64,000 bases of DNA, taken from positions 120,862,674 through 120,926,673 of the forward strand of contig CM061243.1 in NCBI GenBank assembly GCA_030848705.1. The letters run 5' to 3'. The translations under genes and the position numbers were made by a program. Source of the DNA: Heracleum sosnowskyi. Taxonomy: Eukaryota > Streptophyta > Magnoliopsida > Apiales > Apiaceae. Numbering within the stretch: the stretch's first letter is position 1; every line of letters begins with the position of its first letter. The notes beneath the pieces were generated by a model. The model was not told the origin of the DNA. It searched no databases and worked only from the letters and a program-made list of their open reading frames with translations. This document shows positions 1-10,420 of this stretch, piece by piece.

Positions 1-419
1 TCTGACAATGGACCAGGAAAACCCAATCTCAAAGGTGCCACCCAACCAATATCATAGAAAAAGACCCCTTTCCTTTAGAGTGCATGTTCAGTAACTACAG
101 CAACCTGAAACATCTTTGAGAGAAGGCAACATATTTCACTCAAGCATTACAGAATTGCTCCGTCTATGTCAAACAACAACAAGGGCAACTCCAGTTTCTT
201 AGTTAAAGTATCAAGACAAGTACTGGAACCATAATCGAGCACAAGTGCACACACGCCAAAGATGATAAAAATATGCTGGACCAATATTGTTGAATTTTGG
301 TAAATCCTAGTGACTATTAGGAGACCAGTTCCACCGCAATACAAATGCCATGGGTTTCAATAAATACAAATAAACATATATTCACATGATTTTGTATAAT
401 TATTAGGAAGATTCCTTAC
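1..419 (-). other. FCLY: FCLY intron 2 (partial)
   Basis: Non-coding stretch following the exon 2 donor (GTAAG on the minus strand at 419-415). The next expected FCLY exon could not be found, so the intron probably runs off the window. Confidence 0.5.
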
Positions 420-3400
420 TGTAGCAAGCTCTTGAATCAGTAAATAAGATAAACCAGCATCGATCAATTCCTCGTGCAATGTCCTAGTAGTTAAATTGTA
501 TAAACCTGCCCATTTAAGCATTTCCTCCACCGTCCCAAAAACTGGCCTCGACTCAAATGGTTGATAATACTTTAAGAAACTATCCACAGTAACCTACATT
601 AAAAACACATACAAGACAAAAGTACTAAGAATCTGTTTAAATTAACCAAAAGATGTGTGTGTGTGTCAGTGTGTAAGATATATTCTTGACAGATATACAG
701 TTGCAAGTACTACTTCATGTACGAAGTTTAATATGTACAGTGAACACAATGGCTATTGGCTTCTTTTAGCCTTTATCAGAATGAACTGGAAACAGAATGT
801 GACAGCAGTAACTATTCTTCATTAAGAATAATGCATCGTTTATTAAACATCAGGAATAGACGCGGTATAGGACAGTTGATCGCATACCTATATATTACAA
901 TCAACAACCTAATAATGGGTTAGCATGTAATTCCAACTATTGATATATATTAGCAAAATCATTGACAAAAACTTGTTTAATGCACATGAAATGCTTGGAA
1001 TGTGCTTAAATTGCATAGAAACAAATAACGATAAAACAGAGAATGCTTTAAACAACATGTCATCTAGCTTGCTTCTCTTGCCTCTTAGTCTCTTACATTG
1101 GAATAATGAAAGAGAAAGCTCAATCTAGTATACAATTAGCCATTAAAATATATATAATTATCTCGAAGGGTATAGTACAATTTTAAGAATGCACATATTT
1201 AATGCTAATCTTTAAACACCTTGACTGAATAGAGGAAATTGCTAATACACATGGAAATTAGTAGGGCTGAGCAACGGTCGGTTTGGTCGGTTTTTATCGA
1301 TCAAATCAGACCGGACCATATATGACGGTTTTATTAGAAATCAGACCAGACCAGACCGTTTAGAAATCAGACCAGACCAGACCAGACCGCAATTAAACGG
1401 TTCGGTTCGGTCGGTTTCGGTTTTAAACCTAGACACCTAAATGTTTAAAATAAATGGACTGAAAAAAATATCAACAATGTTACAAACTCAGTTGCAAACT
1501 TGCTGCTACTAACATCCTTGTAGTTCACAAAATAAACTTGCAGTTCACAAAATAAAAACATTGTTCCATCTAATAAACCATGTTTTTAATGATACACATC
1601 ATTAAAATATGAAAGTCTTAGCAAAAATATAGACAAAGATCCACTCCAGTAGTCTTCATACTCAACATAAAATTAGAAATATCTTAAAGAAAGACTAAGA
1701 AATATGTGAGGTATAAAATTAAATGATTAAATATAATATATTATATTAATAAAAACTGAAGCGGTCCGGTTCGACCTAAACGGTCGGTCTAGATATGAAA
1801 ACCGAACCGGACCAGAAAATAACGGTTTATTATTTTACCAAACCTAAACCAAACCAAACCGTCCAAAAAACCGAAAAAGGCGGTTTGGTCGGTTCGGTCC
1901 GGTCCGGTTCGGGCGGTTTGATTTTTTTTTTCTCAGCCCTAGAAATTAGGTATTTAAGCAGGAAGAAAACAAAACAAGAAAATAGAGATAGAAGTACCAT
2001 AATATCCTAATACTTTAGAGACCAGCACAGCAGTATCCTGAAAAATAAAAAAAACAAAAGTCTGGACCGAATCACTCAACCTTTCATGCATTTACACAAT
2101 GTTCCCGAAGCTAAGAAAGAAAAGGAAAAAAAATAGAAAATGATAAATTTTCTCTTCTTTCCCAATCTTCCAAAAGCGGGAAGAAAATTTTGGAGACAAT
2201 TAAAAAGAGGATTCCTTCCTTAATCTGTAGTTTTATTTTCATTTCCTTCCAAAAAAATCATCCTGGTACAAGTTGCGGAAATACATTATTTATCTTTATT
2301 TTTTTTTTCTTTCCAATATATATTTCTGGAACACACTGTTGTTGTTGTTATTTCTGACAAATGAAATCAAAGTTTATATTTAGTTTCCTTCTATAAACTT
2401 CTGGCTGACAAACCTTTTGGTTTTGGCAAAATCTTCACCGGAATTTGTGTTCCGGTGGTATTTCCGGTGCGAGTGTTTGAGTGAGGAGTTGATCGGAGAG
2501 TTGTGTGAGAGTTTGGGGAAGTAGGTGATTAGGTGGCACTGGAGATGTTTAGTAGGCTTTTTTGAAGAGGATTGTTAAAGGATTAAATGGTAGTTTGGTC
2601 ACAAAACTCACTACTAATTCGCAAGTGAATCAAGTGAATCATTCAACTGAAAAAACTTTCAATTATGTCATTATACTACTAAACATGTTCATATCAATCA
2701 GTAAACATATTAAAAACTTTCACGTCCATTAAGTTGTGTTGATTTTAGAAGGAGCTCCGTTTGAAATGACAAATCAGCTGCCAGCTCAATAAAATAACCC
2801 ATATTTGTAAAACCCGATCCAAATTTAACCCACAAACTCTTTTATTCAATATCTTAAATTACAACCCACATATACACAAAAAAAAATTATTTAGTTTCTC
2901 ATCAATTTCTTCCCCAAATCATATGTTAACAAAGACAGTGTAACTGATCTAAATTCAATTGATGATATCAATTGGATTTCCAATATATGTTAAGCAAAGG
3001 ATCTTTTTTTGCCTGGTCATCTTCTTCATCTATTAGATCTTTATCAAACACGCCAATAAGTTGAAAAAATTTGCATAGCACTCATTCTATACAATTGAGT
3101 CAAATAAACAAAAAGTTTGCTGATATCCTACATTTCTTTTGGATGTATGAAAAAAACTGGAACTTCTTTATAAAATAAACTACATAATTTCAGGATCTAA
3201 GCCAAAACAACTACTCTACCCCAGCTCCTAGTCCTACGTCTACGTACATATTACCCTCCCTCTATCCCACATTTAGGTGAGACATACTAGCATGTTCAGT
3301 TTATAGGATTGTTTGTATATCTAGACTAGTAATTGCATGCACAAAGGTTCTTAAAGCAACTCTTCTCCAAGTGTGCAACATGTTCAAACTTCAAATACAC

Positions 3401-4122
3401 TTCTATTCCATACTTCTGTACTATAAACAAATTCATTCTGGTATTTCTAGGCATAGGCACATGATTTAAATTTGTACGTTTAAGGTATTTTCCCCCGCAA
3501 CATACTCTATAGAGCTAACAATCCAACTAAAATTGAGAAAGATCACATACTCACAAACCTAAATAACACAATGCAAAACAAAAGTATATTCAAATCAACA
3601 CTAAAAAGGAAGCAGCTAACTAACCTCAACAAATCGATTCATCTTAAATAACGAAACGCCATATCGAAGCAACACTCTAACAGAATTAACAATCCCTACA
3701 ATACTCCGAAGCCACGAAAACCTCGAATTCCACTCAATCGTCTTAAACACAAATCCATTCCCATTCCAAATTCCCAACGACACCGACTCATCGGAATCAT
3801 CACTCTTAACTTTTAGACTTAGCATCTTCGTGAAATTCACCGCGTGGTAATTCTTCGGGTGAAGAATCGAAGCGCCGGCTTCGAATGTGTTGCCGGCGAT
3901 CGTTACAGTGGCCATACGGCCGCCGACGACGTCGTTTCGCTCGAAGATGTGGATTGGTCCGGTGTGAGAGTGGCGGCGGAGGAAGTGCGCGACGGAGGCG
4001 CCGCCGATGCCGCTTCCGATGATGCAGGTGGTCGGAGGTTGTGGTGAGGAGGAGAGGGGAGGTGTGAGGGTGAGGATGATGATGAGGAAGAGGGGAGAGA
4101 GGATTGGAGGTGAGGTGGACAT
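420..4122 (-). CDS. FCLY: Farnesylcysteine lyase / prenylcysteine oxidase, 5' part (exons 1-2; gene continues off the left edge)
   Basis: Predicted flavoprotein that oxidises farnesylcysteine, released when prenylated proteins are degraded, to farnesal, cysteine and hydrogen peroxide. Exon 1 is 3625-4122 (166 codons) and exon 2 is 420-593 (58 codons); both junctions are phase 0 with GT/AG borders. The protein starts with a hydrophobic signal-like segment (residues about 8-27), then a dinucleotide-binding GSGIGG motif followed by an FERNDVVGGRM segment typical of FAD-dependent amine-oxidase-fold enzymes. Exon 2 (VTVDSFLKYYQPFESRPVF) matches the prenylcysteine lyase family. The ATG at 4122 is chosen because it gives the signal peptide directly; the frame stays open upstream to 4401, but that stretch looks like 5' UTR. 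The remaining two thirds lie beyond position 1; no further exon was found in 1-419. Intron 1 is about 3.0 kb and holds a hAT MITE and a copy of the gene's own 5' flank. Confidence 0.88.
1262..1941. mobile_element. hAT-type MITE in FCLY intron 1
   Basis: 680-bp element bounded by TAGGGCTGAG at the left and CTCAGCCCTA at the right, which are inverted repeats. It is flanked by an exact 8-bp direct repeat GAAATTAG (1254-1261 and 1942-1949), the TSD length of the hAT superfamily. Both subterminal regions are packed with CGGT/ACCG-rich motifs (1275-1425 and 1758-1915), while the middle is AT-rich without coding potential. This is non-autonomous. Confidence 0.9.
2443..2851 (-). repeat. Second copy of the FCLY 5' UTR/promoter inside FCLY intron 1
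   Basis: This stretch closely matches 4126-4417, the sequence immediately upstream of the FCLY start codon, in the same orientation. Shared landmarks are the segment after CCGGAATTTGTG, the AGGTGGCACTGGAGATG run, the TACTAATTCGCAAGTG run and the AAATGACAAATCAGCTG run. The intronic copy carries about 90 bp of extra sequence near 2630-2740 and lacks the coding part of exon 1. Confidence 0.8.
2852..2985. repeat. Dispersed repeat shared with 15829-15975
   Basis: About 130 bp beginning with TATCTTAAATTACAACCCAC recur near-identically at 15829-15975. It abuts the FCLY promoter copy, which suggests both belong to one mobile or duplicated unit. No coding potential. Confidence 0.75.
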
Positions 4123-4430
4123 GTCGCCGGAATTTGTGTTCCGGTGGGAGTGTTTGAGTGAGGAGTTGATCGGAGAGTTGTGTGAGAGTTTGGGGAAGTA
4201 GGTTTTTAAAAAAGAGAAAAGATTTGGATTTGGATTTGGATTAGGTGGCACTGGAGATGTTAATGGCAGTTGGTCACTCAACTCATTACTAATTCGCAAG
4301 TGCGTTGATTTTAGAAGCAACTCCGTTTGAAATGACAAATCAGCTGTTATCTCAATAAAATAACCCATATTTATAAAATCGGATCCAACTTTAACCCACA
4401 AACTCTTTTATTCAACTAGTAACATGTACT
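4123..4430 (-). promoter_or_regulatory. FCLY: FCLY 5' UTR and proximal promoter
   Basis: Region directly upstream of the FCLY start codon; its sequence is duplicated in intron 1 (2443-2851). Upstream of 4430 it runs into a repeat family. No clear TATA box was identified. Confidence 0.45.
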
Positions 4431-5385
4431 ACAGTAACTATCTTAAAATCCGTGCAATTGCTATTTTATTATTATTTTTTTAATTGTATTTATTAAAAAA
4501 TAAGTAGGCACGTTAAAATAGCTAAACACTTTTAATTAATTAAAAACATTTAAAATAAATTTAAAATAAATAAGTAAGGATTTTCTCGTTATATTTTTGA
4601 AAAAGGAGTAGTTTTAGTATGGAAAAATAAAAAATGTAACATATATTTAGTTTAAAAAGGTAAAATGCCCGTGAGATTTTTGGAAAATGAGGTTTTATAA
4701 TTTAATAATTTAAATTATTTAAATACGTTTTAAAATAAATAAGTAAAGGGTTTGCTCGTGATATTTTTAGAAAAAGAATGGATTATAGTGAGAAAAATAG
4801 AAAAAGTAAATTGAAAAAGGCAATTTCCGGTGATATATTTAGAAATTGAGGGACTTTGTTAGAAAAAATCTATAATGTGTTTTAGCCGAAAAGGTAATTG
4901 GTTATAAATAGGTATTTGATTATTTATATTTTAATATTTTTAGTAATTGCAATTGCTAAGAAAAATAAGTAGACACGTTAAAATAGGTAAATTTTTAAAA
5001 AAATAATTATAATATTAGGTTTAAAAATAAATAACTAAAGGTTTGTCCGTGATATTTTTGGAAAATGAGGGATTTTAGTAAGGAAAAATAGAAAAACTAG
5101 CATATTTTAGTTTAAAAGGTAATTGTCCGTGATATATTTGAAAAAGTAGGGGAATTTGTTAGAAAAAATAAAAAATAATAATGTATTTTAGGTGAAAAAG
5201 GTAATTTGTTATAAATAGGTAATATTATTATTTAATAATATATTTCTATAAATAAATAAGGTTAATTAACTAAAAACACGAATTTAAGAAAGGGCAATTA
5301 AGTAAAATCACAACGTACCATACCCACCGACCAAACTTTTAATGTTTCGTCTATTATATAATAGTATTGATATGTTCGTGCTTCG
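4431..5385. repeat. Interspersed repeat block with recurring GTTAAAATAG and TTTTAGAAAAAG motifs
   Basis: The block contains repeated variants of 'aagtagRcacgttaaaatag' (about 4502 and 4967) and 'gtgatatttttgga' modules, and ends with a 'cttttaatgtttcg...atatgttcgtgcttcgcata' segment. The same modules flank repeats in the ubinuclein intron (39440-42000). The GTGCAA/GTGC motifs near the edges resemble plant Helitron-family repeats, but no CTRR terminus or hairpin was verified. No gene is seen. Confidence 0.4.
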
Positions 5386-5571
5386 CATACGGAATGATAT
5401 TTTATTTTATTTAATATTTGTTATTTATTTATTGAATTTTTAATTTTATATCTTGAATTTATATAAGTGATTTGTTATATTATATTTATATTATGACATT
5501 AATTTCGTTCTTTTTGACAAACATACTAACAATATTACACGTTCATGCAATTGTAAAGTTCACGTCAAAGT

Positions 5572-5771
5572 AACAATATCACACGTCATTCTCAGAGTAA
5601 AAACATTATACATCTCTTTCAAATTAATGTTGAGGTCGTACTTAATTATGTCATTCTCAGAGTAATAATATTATACGTCCATCTCAAAGTAATGTTGAGA
5701 TTGTACTTAATTACGTCTTTCTCAGAGTAATAATATTATACGTCCATCTCAAAGTAATGTTGAAGTCATAC
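5572..5771. repeat. Tandem repeat, about 3 units of roughly 70 bp
   Basis: Three imperfect units each contain 'CATTCTCAGAGTAA', 'ATTATACGTCCATCTC' (or a variant) and 'AATGTTGAG' followed by 'TACTT'. The last two units are nearly identical. Weaker relatives appear around 7255-7420. Confidence 0.75.
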
Positions 5772-5926
5772 TTATTTTTTGTTAATACGAAACATAAAAC
5801 ATCTGAATAAAATTTAAACAAATGAAAAATCAGAAATGGTAGGATTAAAGTCATTAAATCCTTTGATGACATGATTAACACATTGAAATGATTCTAAGAT
5901 TTGAAAAACATAATAACTGAATCTTA

Positions 5927-6311
5927 GAGTATCTCCAATGGAATGAAACCCTTAGCTAAAATATTAGTTGGCATGCTATAAATAAGATTTATAGATATTA
6001 TGTAAAATTTACACAACTCCAATGGTACAAAACTCTTAGCAAAATATTTAGCCAACCCCGACAGATTGGCCAAATTTGTTGAACCTCTAGGGACCTGTAG
6101 TGAAATGACACATCATTTATTGCCATATTAAAATAATATATTCTATTTATAACAACTTAAAATATTAAAAACATACTATTTTTAAAATATAGCCAACTAT
6201 TATAGCCAACTCCATTGAAGCATGTCACCTTACAGGTTCAACAAATTTTACATAATCAGTATTTTATATTATTTTAGTCAATCATAATAGCCAATGTCGT
6301 TGGAGATGCTC
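5927..6311. mobile_element. Tourist/Harbinger-like MITE
   Basis: 385-bp element with terminal inverted repeats GAGTATCTCCAATGG (left) and CGTTGGAGATGCTC (right), flanked by TTA on both sides (5924-5926 and 6312-6314). A 3-bp TTA TSD is diagnostic of PIF/Harbinger MITEs. A shortened relative lies in PAD4 intron 2 around 61518-61744. Confidence 0.8.
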
Positions 6312-6685
6312 TTACCAATCATAATATTCGATATCTTGAACGGAAGAAAGCATTATATTGAAAAGAATAAGCTGCAATTTGCAATGCACACATTTGGTTT
6401 CCCACAAATGCTTCATCTTTAGCTGTTTGCCCCAAATTTCTCTGTCATGTCTAATTTATTATGGCGATGGTTTGTTCAGTGTAATCTTGAAAAGATTATC
6501 AACTGAGTTATAGAACATAGGCTATAGAGATAGGTAATCTGATGCACTTTGAACTTTATAAACAGGTGCTGAACAGGAGTCTGAAAACCTTTTACAAATT
6601 TATTTGATTAATCTCGATACATAAAGTATTTATGATGTCTAATTTTACATTGATTCTGTCTTTAATTTCTTAGATTGTTCCAAAA

Positions 6686-6973
6686 TTGGTGAGGGATAAC
6701 TACTCTGAAAAACTGAAACAAATCAAAGTATTGGAAGTTTGTGTTGTGCAATCACCTGTTTCCTATAATCCATCAAATGGATGCTTAAAAGCACTAAAAC
6801 AAATGACAGACTTCTTGGATTACCAAATAATTCTCACTGCAAGAGTTTATTCAGAGGATGAAATGGAGATTGACTATTTAACTCGTCCACTTGGATTACC
6901 AAATAATTCTGATTATGTTTGGATTTGGCATATTGATTTACCATTTGATTTTGGTACTATTAATTCAGAATGA
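6686..6973 (+). CDS. Orphan open reading frame, possible exon remnant
   Basis: A 95-codon open frame with non-repetitive, protein-like composition (residues include VLEVCVVQSPVSYNP and YVWIWHIDLPFDFG). It is preceded by a pyrimidine-rich tract ending in AG (6673-6674), after which the same frame reads IVPKLVRDNYSEKL, so it may be an internal exon rather than a start-to-stop gene. I do not recognise the family, and no neighbouring exon could be joined to it. It may be a gene fragment carried by a transposon. Confidence 0.3.
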   Translation: MVRDNYSEKLKQIKVLEVCVVQSPVSYNPSNGCLKALKQMTDFLDYQIILTARVYSEDEMEIDYLTRPLGLPNNSDYVWIWHIDLPFDFGTINSE

Positions 6974-7439
6974 AAATAGAACATAAAAATATGTGGGAAA
7001 TCGGTTTAACAATTTATTGGTTCTTAACGCAGAATCTGAAGATGCGGAGCAGGAGGAAGTTCAGGAAGGTCAATATTTGTATCAAGCATGTTACATTGAG
7101 TATTATCCGTAGATAAGCTACCCTTCTACGGATACTGCAAAAGCATGATATCCGTTGATGGCTACATTTTTACTTATACAATTTTCACTAAGTTGTTTTA
7201 GTTATCATCAATAAACAACATAGTTCCTAACATATTTTCTTTATTAAACCCATATTACGACAACAATATCGTTCTTTCTAATATACAAATTGAGAATATC
7301 ACATGTTTGTCTGATGTGATTGTAACGTCGTGCTTAATTTTAAACTCAAAGAAACTAAGAATATCATATGTCCCTCTCATAGTACCATTCAACTTGTACT
7401 TAATTTAAAACCAAATAAACTTAAGATTTTAATGTTAGA

Positions 7440-8150
7440 ACATCAAAACATTTATTAAATTAAGTAGCAATTTATTTTATTTATTGAAAACATCGAAGTA
7501 TTGCAGCTTATTTTATTTATTTTCAATTTATTCAACTATATAATATTAGTGAATACTACTATGAAAATATAAATACGAATTAAAATAAATTAAAAAAATA
7601 ATTTTGAATAAAATAAACTTTATCATTAAACTATATTCTAATAGTTTCTCGGCGTCGCCTCACGGAGACCCCTCGACTCGTTCATATTAATAAAAATAAA
7701 AAATAATTTTTAAAACAATTTATATACATCAATTTTATATATAAATTGTGAATTTATCATAAAGTAGTGTGAAAAATTAAGGGACTGGAATAATTACAAC
7801 ACCATTTTTGTATACAATAATATAATGAATACTTTAGTTTTTTCATGGGTTGTAAAAAATGTCAACTAACAATAAATAAAATATATACATTTCATTTAAT
7901 TTACCTTAATATATTTAATCAAACGAAAGTAGATGACCCAATTTTTAAGCTTACAAATACACTTCACAAAATTAGGATCACAAAATACATTGCACTATAA
8001 ATTTTAAATGAGGAATATTTTACATTTCCATTTTAATATTTGTATTGTAATATTTTGTTATAAAATATGCAAGAAAATTTGTTTCTTTTAATTAATATTT
8101 TTTAGATATTATTTTTCCTTAATTATTTATTTTATTCAAAAAAGAATCAC
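7440..8150. repeat. Diverged direct duplication, copy 1
   Basis: AT-rich segment whose order of motifs recurs in 8560-8932 plus 10160-10420: a 'gaatttatca...gtgaaaaatt' part, a 'gggttgtaaaaaat' part, a 'gaccNaatttttaagctta' part and an 'attttgttatRaaatatg' part. The second copy is split by the solo LTR at 8933-10159. No coding potential. Confidence 0.6.
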
Positions 8151-8932
8151 CCAATTTTGCAAAAGAATAGAAACATACTTATATAAAATGAGATATCCAA
8201 TATATATTGGCGAAGAAGAAGCTTGTTGTGTTAAACACTCTTTTCATTCTTTATAATATAATTTTAAATTATTTTAATCAAATATATACATAACATTGAA
8301 AATGCTTGGAAATTATCTTGACAAAAATATATATATATTTGAAAAAAATAGTCATCTGTGTATCATAAATATTACAATGTTAATGGTTTACAGTGTTTAA
8401 ATAAATATAAAAATTTGTACAATATGCAAATATTGTATGAATGTTTTCTAATTAAAACAAAATACACATAATTAATAAATAGATGGTAATGACTATGCAT
8501 AACATTCCCGTCTCTTAAATTTGAAATTTCAAAACTAAATTTACTTAGAAAATTGTACCTTATTTTATTTATTTTCAATTTATACAACTATCTAATATTT
8601 GTAAAATATTATTATGAAAATTTAAATTTAAAACTAAAATAAATAATAATTTAAAAAAAATAAAATTAGTTTAATTATTAAATTATATACTAACAACTTC
8701 TTTTATCATTTATATACTTCACTTTTGTATTTGAATTTTGAATTCATCACAGAGTAAAGTGAAAAATTGGGGGAGTAGAATAGTCACGATAACATTTTTG
8801 TACAAAATAATAGAATAATTTACGAAATATCTTAGTTTATATGTGGGTTGTAAAAAATACACAACCAATAATAATTGAAATAAATTCATTTTATTTACCT
8901 TACCTTATACTCTTCAATTAACATGACCTAAT

Positions 8933-10159
8933 TGTTACTAAGAAACTAGACAGAGGGGAGGTGAATGGATAGTTTTGATATTTTTCGATTCTTGAAAACT
9001 AAATAAGCTGTGAGAGATTATGTTGTGTAAAATGCGGAATGAAAATAAACAAAACACACACAATCACTTTAATCTACTTTGTATTAAGTAAATTAAATAC
9101 TATAGCTTCCAAAACTTCACAAATGAAATTCTGGCTTCTAAACAAGAACGATGTTTTCTTGCTTTTCTTACAGAGAAAAGAGTGCTTAAATATTTCCGTG
9201 TTCTACTCTCTTACAGCTAACAGTAGGGTGTGCACAATATATATAGACCTATACAAACTGGTGCACACACCTATTTACACAGTTACCTTTCACTGAAAGT
9301 CCAACTTGTTCTGCCATAAGAAGTTAACTGTGTCAGGAAGGACCACTTGTTTTTCAGAGTCTTTCCCGATTCTATAGCTGCTTGTCTCTTATCTTTCTCT
9401 CCAAGTTTTGTTGTAGATTTACCATCTGTTCTTTGGACCACCTTACCATAACAGATGCTTCAGTATTTGTCTCCTTTGAATTTTGGTTATGTACCTTGAT
9501 TTGTCTTGTTATAAACGGCTAAGTGTTGACATCGTGAACTCCAGCATAATCCTGATTCTTTGACACGTCGACATAGTGCATTCTTGACTTTGCTATATGA
9601 GTGTTTCAGGAGTATGCGACATAGGCTTAGAAAGGACTTCACGATATGGCCTTCTTGAAAACTTCGCGACATAGCCTTTTTGAGGACTTCGTGACATAGC
9701 CTTTTTGAGGACTTCGCGACATAGCCTTTTTGAGGACTTCACGATCTCGTACAATTCTGACTTTGCGATCTCAATACTTCACGACATTAGTAATGAAGAC
9801 TTCACGACATAGTACATTTTAGGACTATGCGATCTCAGTACTTCACGACATGGATATTTTGGACTTCACGACATAGCTCTATTTTGACTTCAGGGCCTTA
9901 TTCATCTCCATCCTGTTGTTTGAACATTTCTGAACTTCTACCAGGATAATTATTCCATAGCCTATGTACATTCTAGATTGCAAGAAATTTACTAAGCTCA
10001 TTATAACTCTGAGCATACAAGATAAAGATAAGTACATGAAAACAAGACAAGTACGGTACTTAGACATGCCTTGAGCCTAACACTAGGTCATGTAGAGTGA
10101 CATAGTCACAATGAGTAGGTTTGTTAATAGTGGTACTTAGACATGCCTTGAGCCTAACA
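8933..10159. mobile_element. Solo LTR of a retrotransposon
   Basis: 1227-bp sequence that begins TGTTA and ends TAACA, with a 5-bp direct repeat CTAAT on each side (8928-8932 and 10160-10164). These are the hallmarks of an LTR. No internal gag-pol region, primer-binding site or second LTR is present, so this is a solo LTR left by recombination. It contains a degenerate array of CTTCRCGACATAG motifs and a short tandem duplication at its 3' end. The duplicated sequence CTRAT at the boundary agrees with the uninterrupted copy near 7935. Confidence 0.85.
9645..9900. repeat. Degenerate tandem array of CTTCRCGACATAG inside the solo LTR
   Basis: At least nine occurrences of 'acttcRcgacatag' or a close variant, including a run of almost identical 32-bp units with spacer 'cctttttgagg' at 9650-9740. 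Lies inside the LTR at 8933-10159. Confidence 0.8.
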
Positions 10160-10164
10160 CTAAT
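10057..10164. repeat. Terminal duplication at the 3' end of the solo LTR
   Basis: The stretch GTACTTAGACATGCCTTGAG with the following CCTAACACTA occurs twice, near 10057 and near 10133, separated by about 45 bp. Each copy could serve as the LTR terminus. Confidence 0.8.
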
Positions 10165-10420
10165 TTTTAAGCTTAAAAATACATACCCCAAGATTAGAAT
10201 CACAAAATTTATTGCATTACAAATTCTAAGTGTGGAATATTTTGCATTTCATTTTGATATTTGTAGAGTACTATTTTGTTATGAAATATGAAAGAACAGT
10301 TGTCCATTTTAAATAACATAAAATCTATAAATATAAAAAATTGTGTACTACTTATTTACTTGATTACATTTTGAATGCAATGTGATTTGTGAAGTGATTG
10401 CAAAATATGAATTTTATAAA

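Larger units (their letters stand above)
8560..10420. repeat. Diverged direct duplication, copy 2, interrupted by a solo LTR
   Basis: Left part 8560-8932 and right part 10160-10420 align, in order, with 7440-8150. Joining the flanks across the LTR restores the 'gacctaatttttaagctta' stretch that is continuous in copy 1, which supports the LTR boundaries. Confidence 0.6.

Noticed and set aside
3844..4201. Two plus-strand open frames over FCLY exon 1
   Set aside because: They are antisense shadows of the GC-richer FCLY exon 1 and leader.
4123..4401. Extended N-terminus for FCLY from an upstream in-frame ATG at 4401
   Set aside because: It would bury the signal peptide behind 93 residues unlike the family; the ATG at 4122 gives the expected start.
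9645..9900. Possible CRISPR-like or satellite array
   Set aside because: The repeated CTTCRCGACATAG motif is degenerate, lacks regular unique spacers, and lies inside a defined plant LTR.
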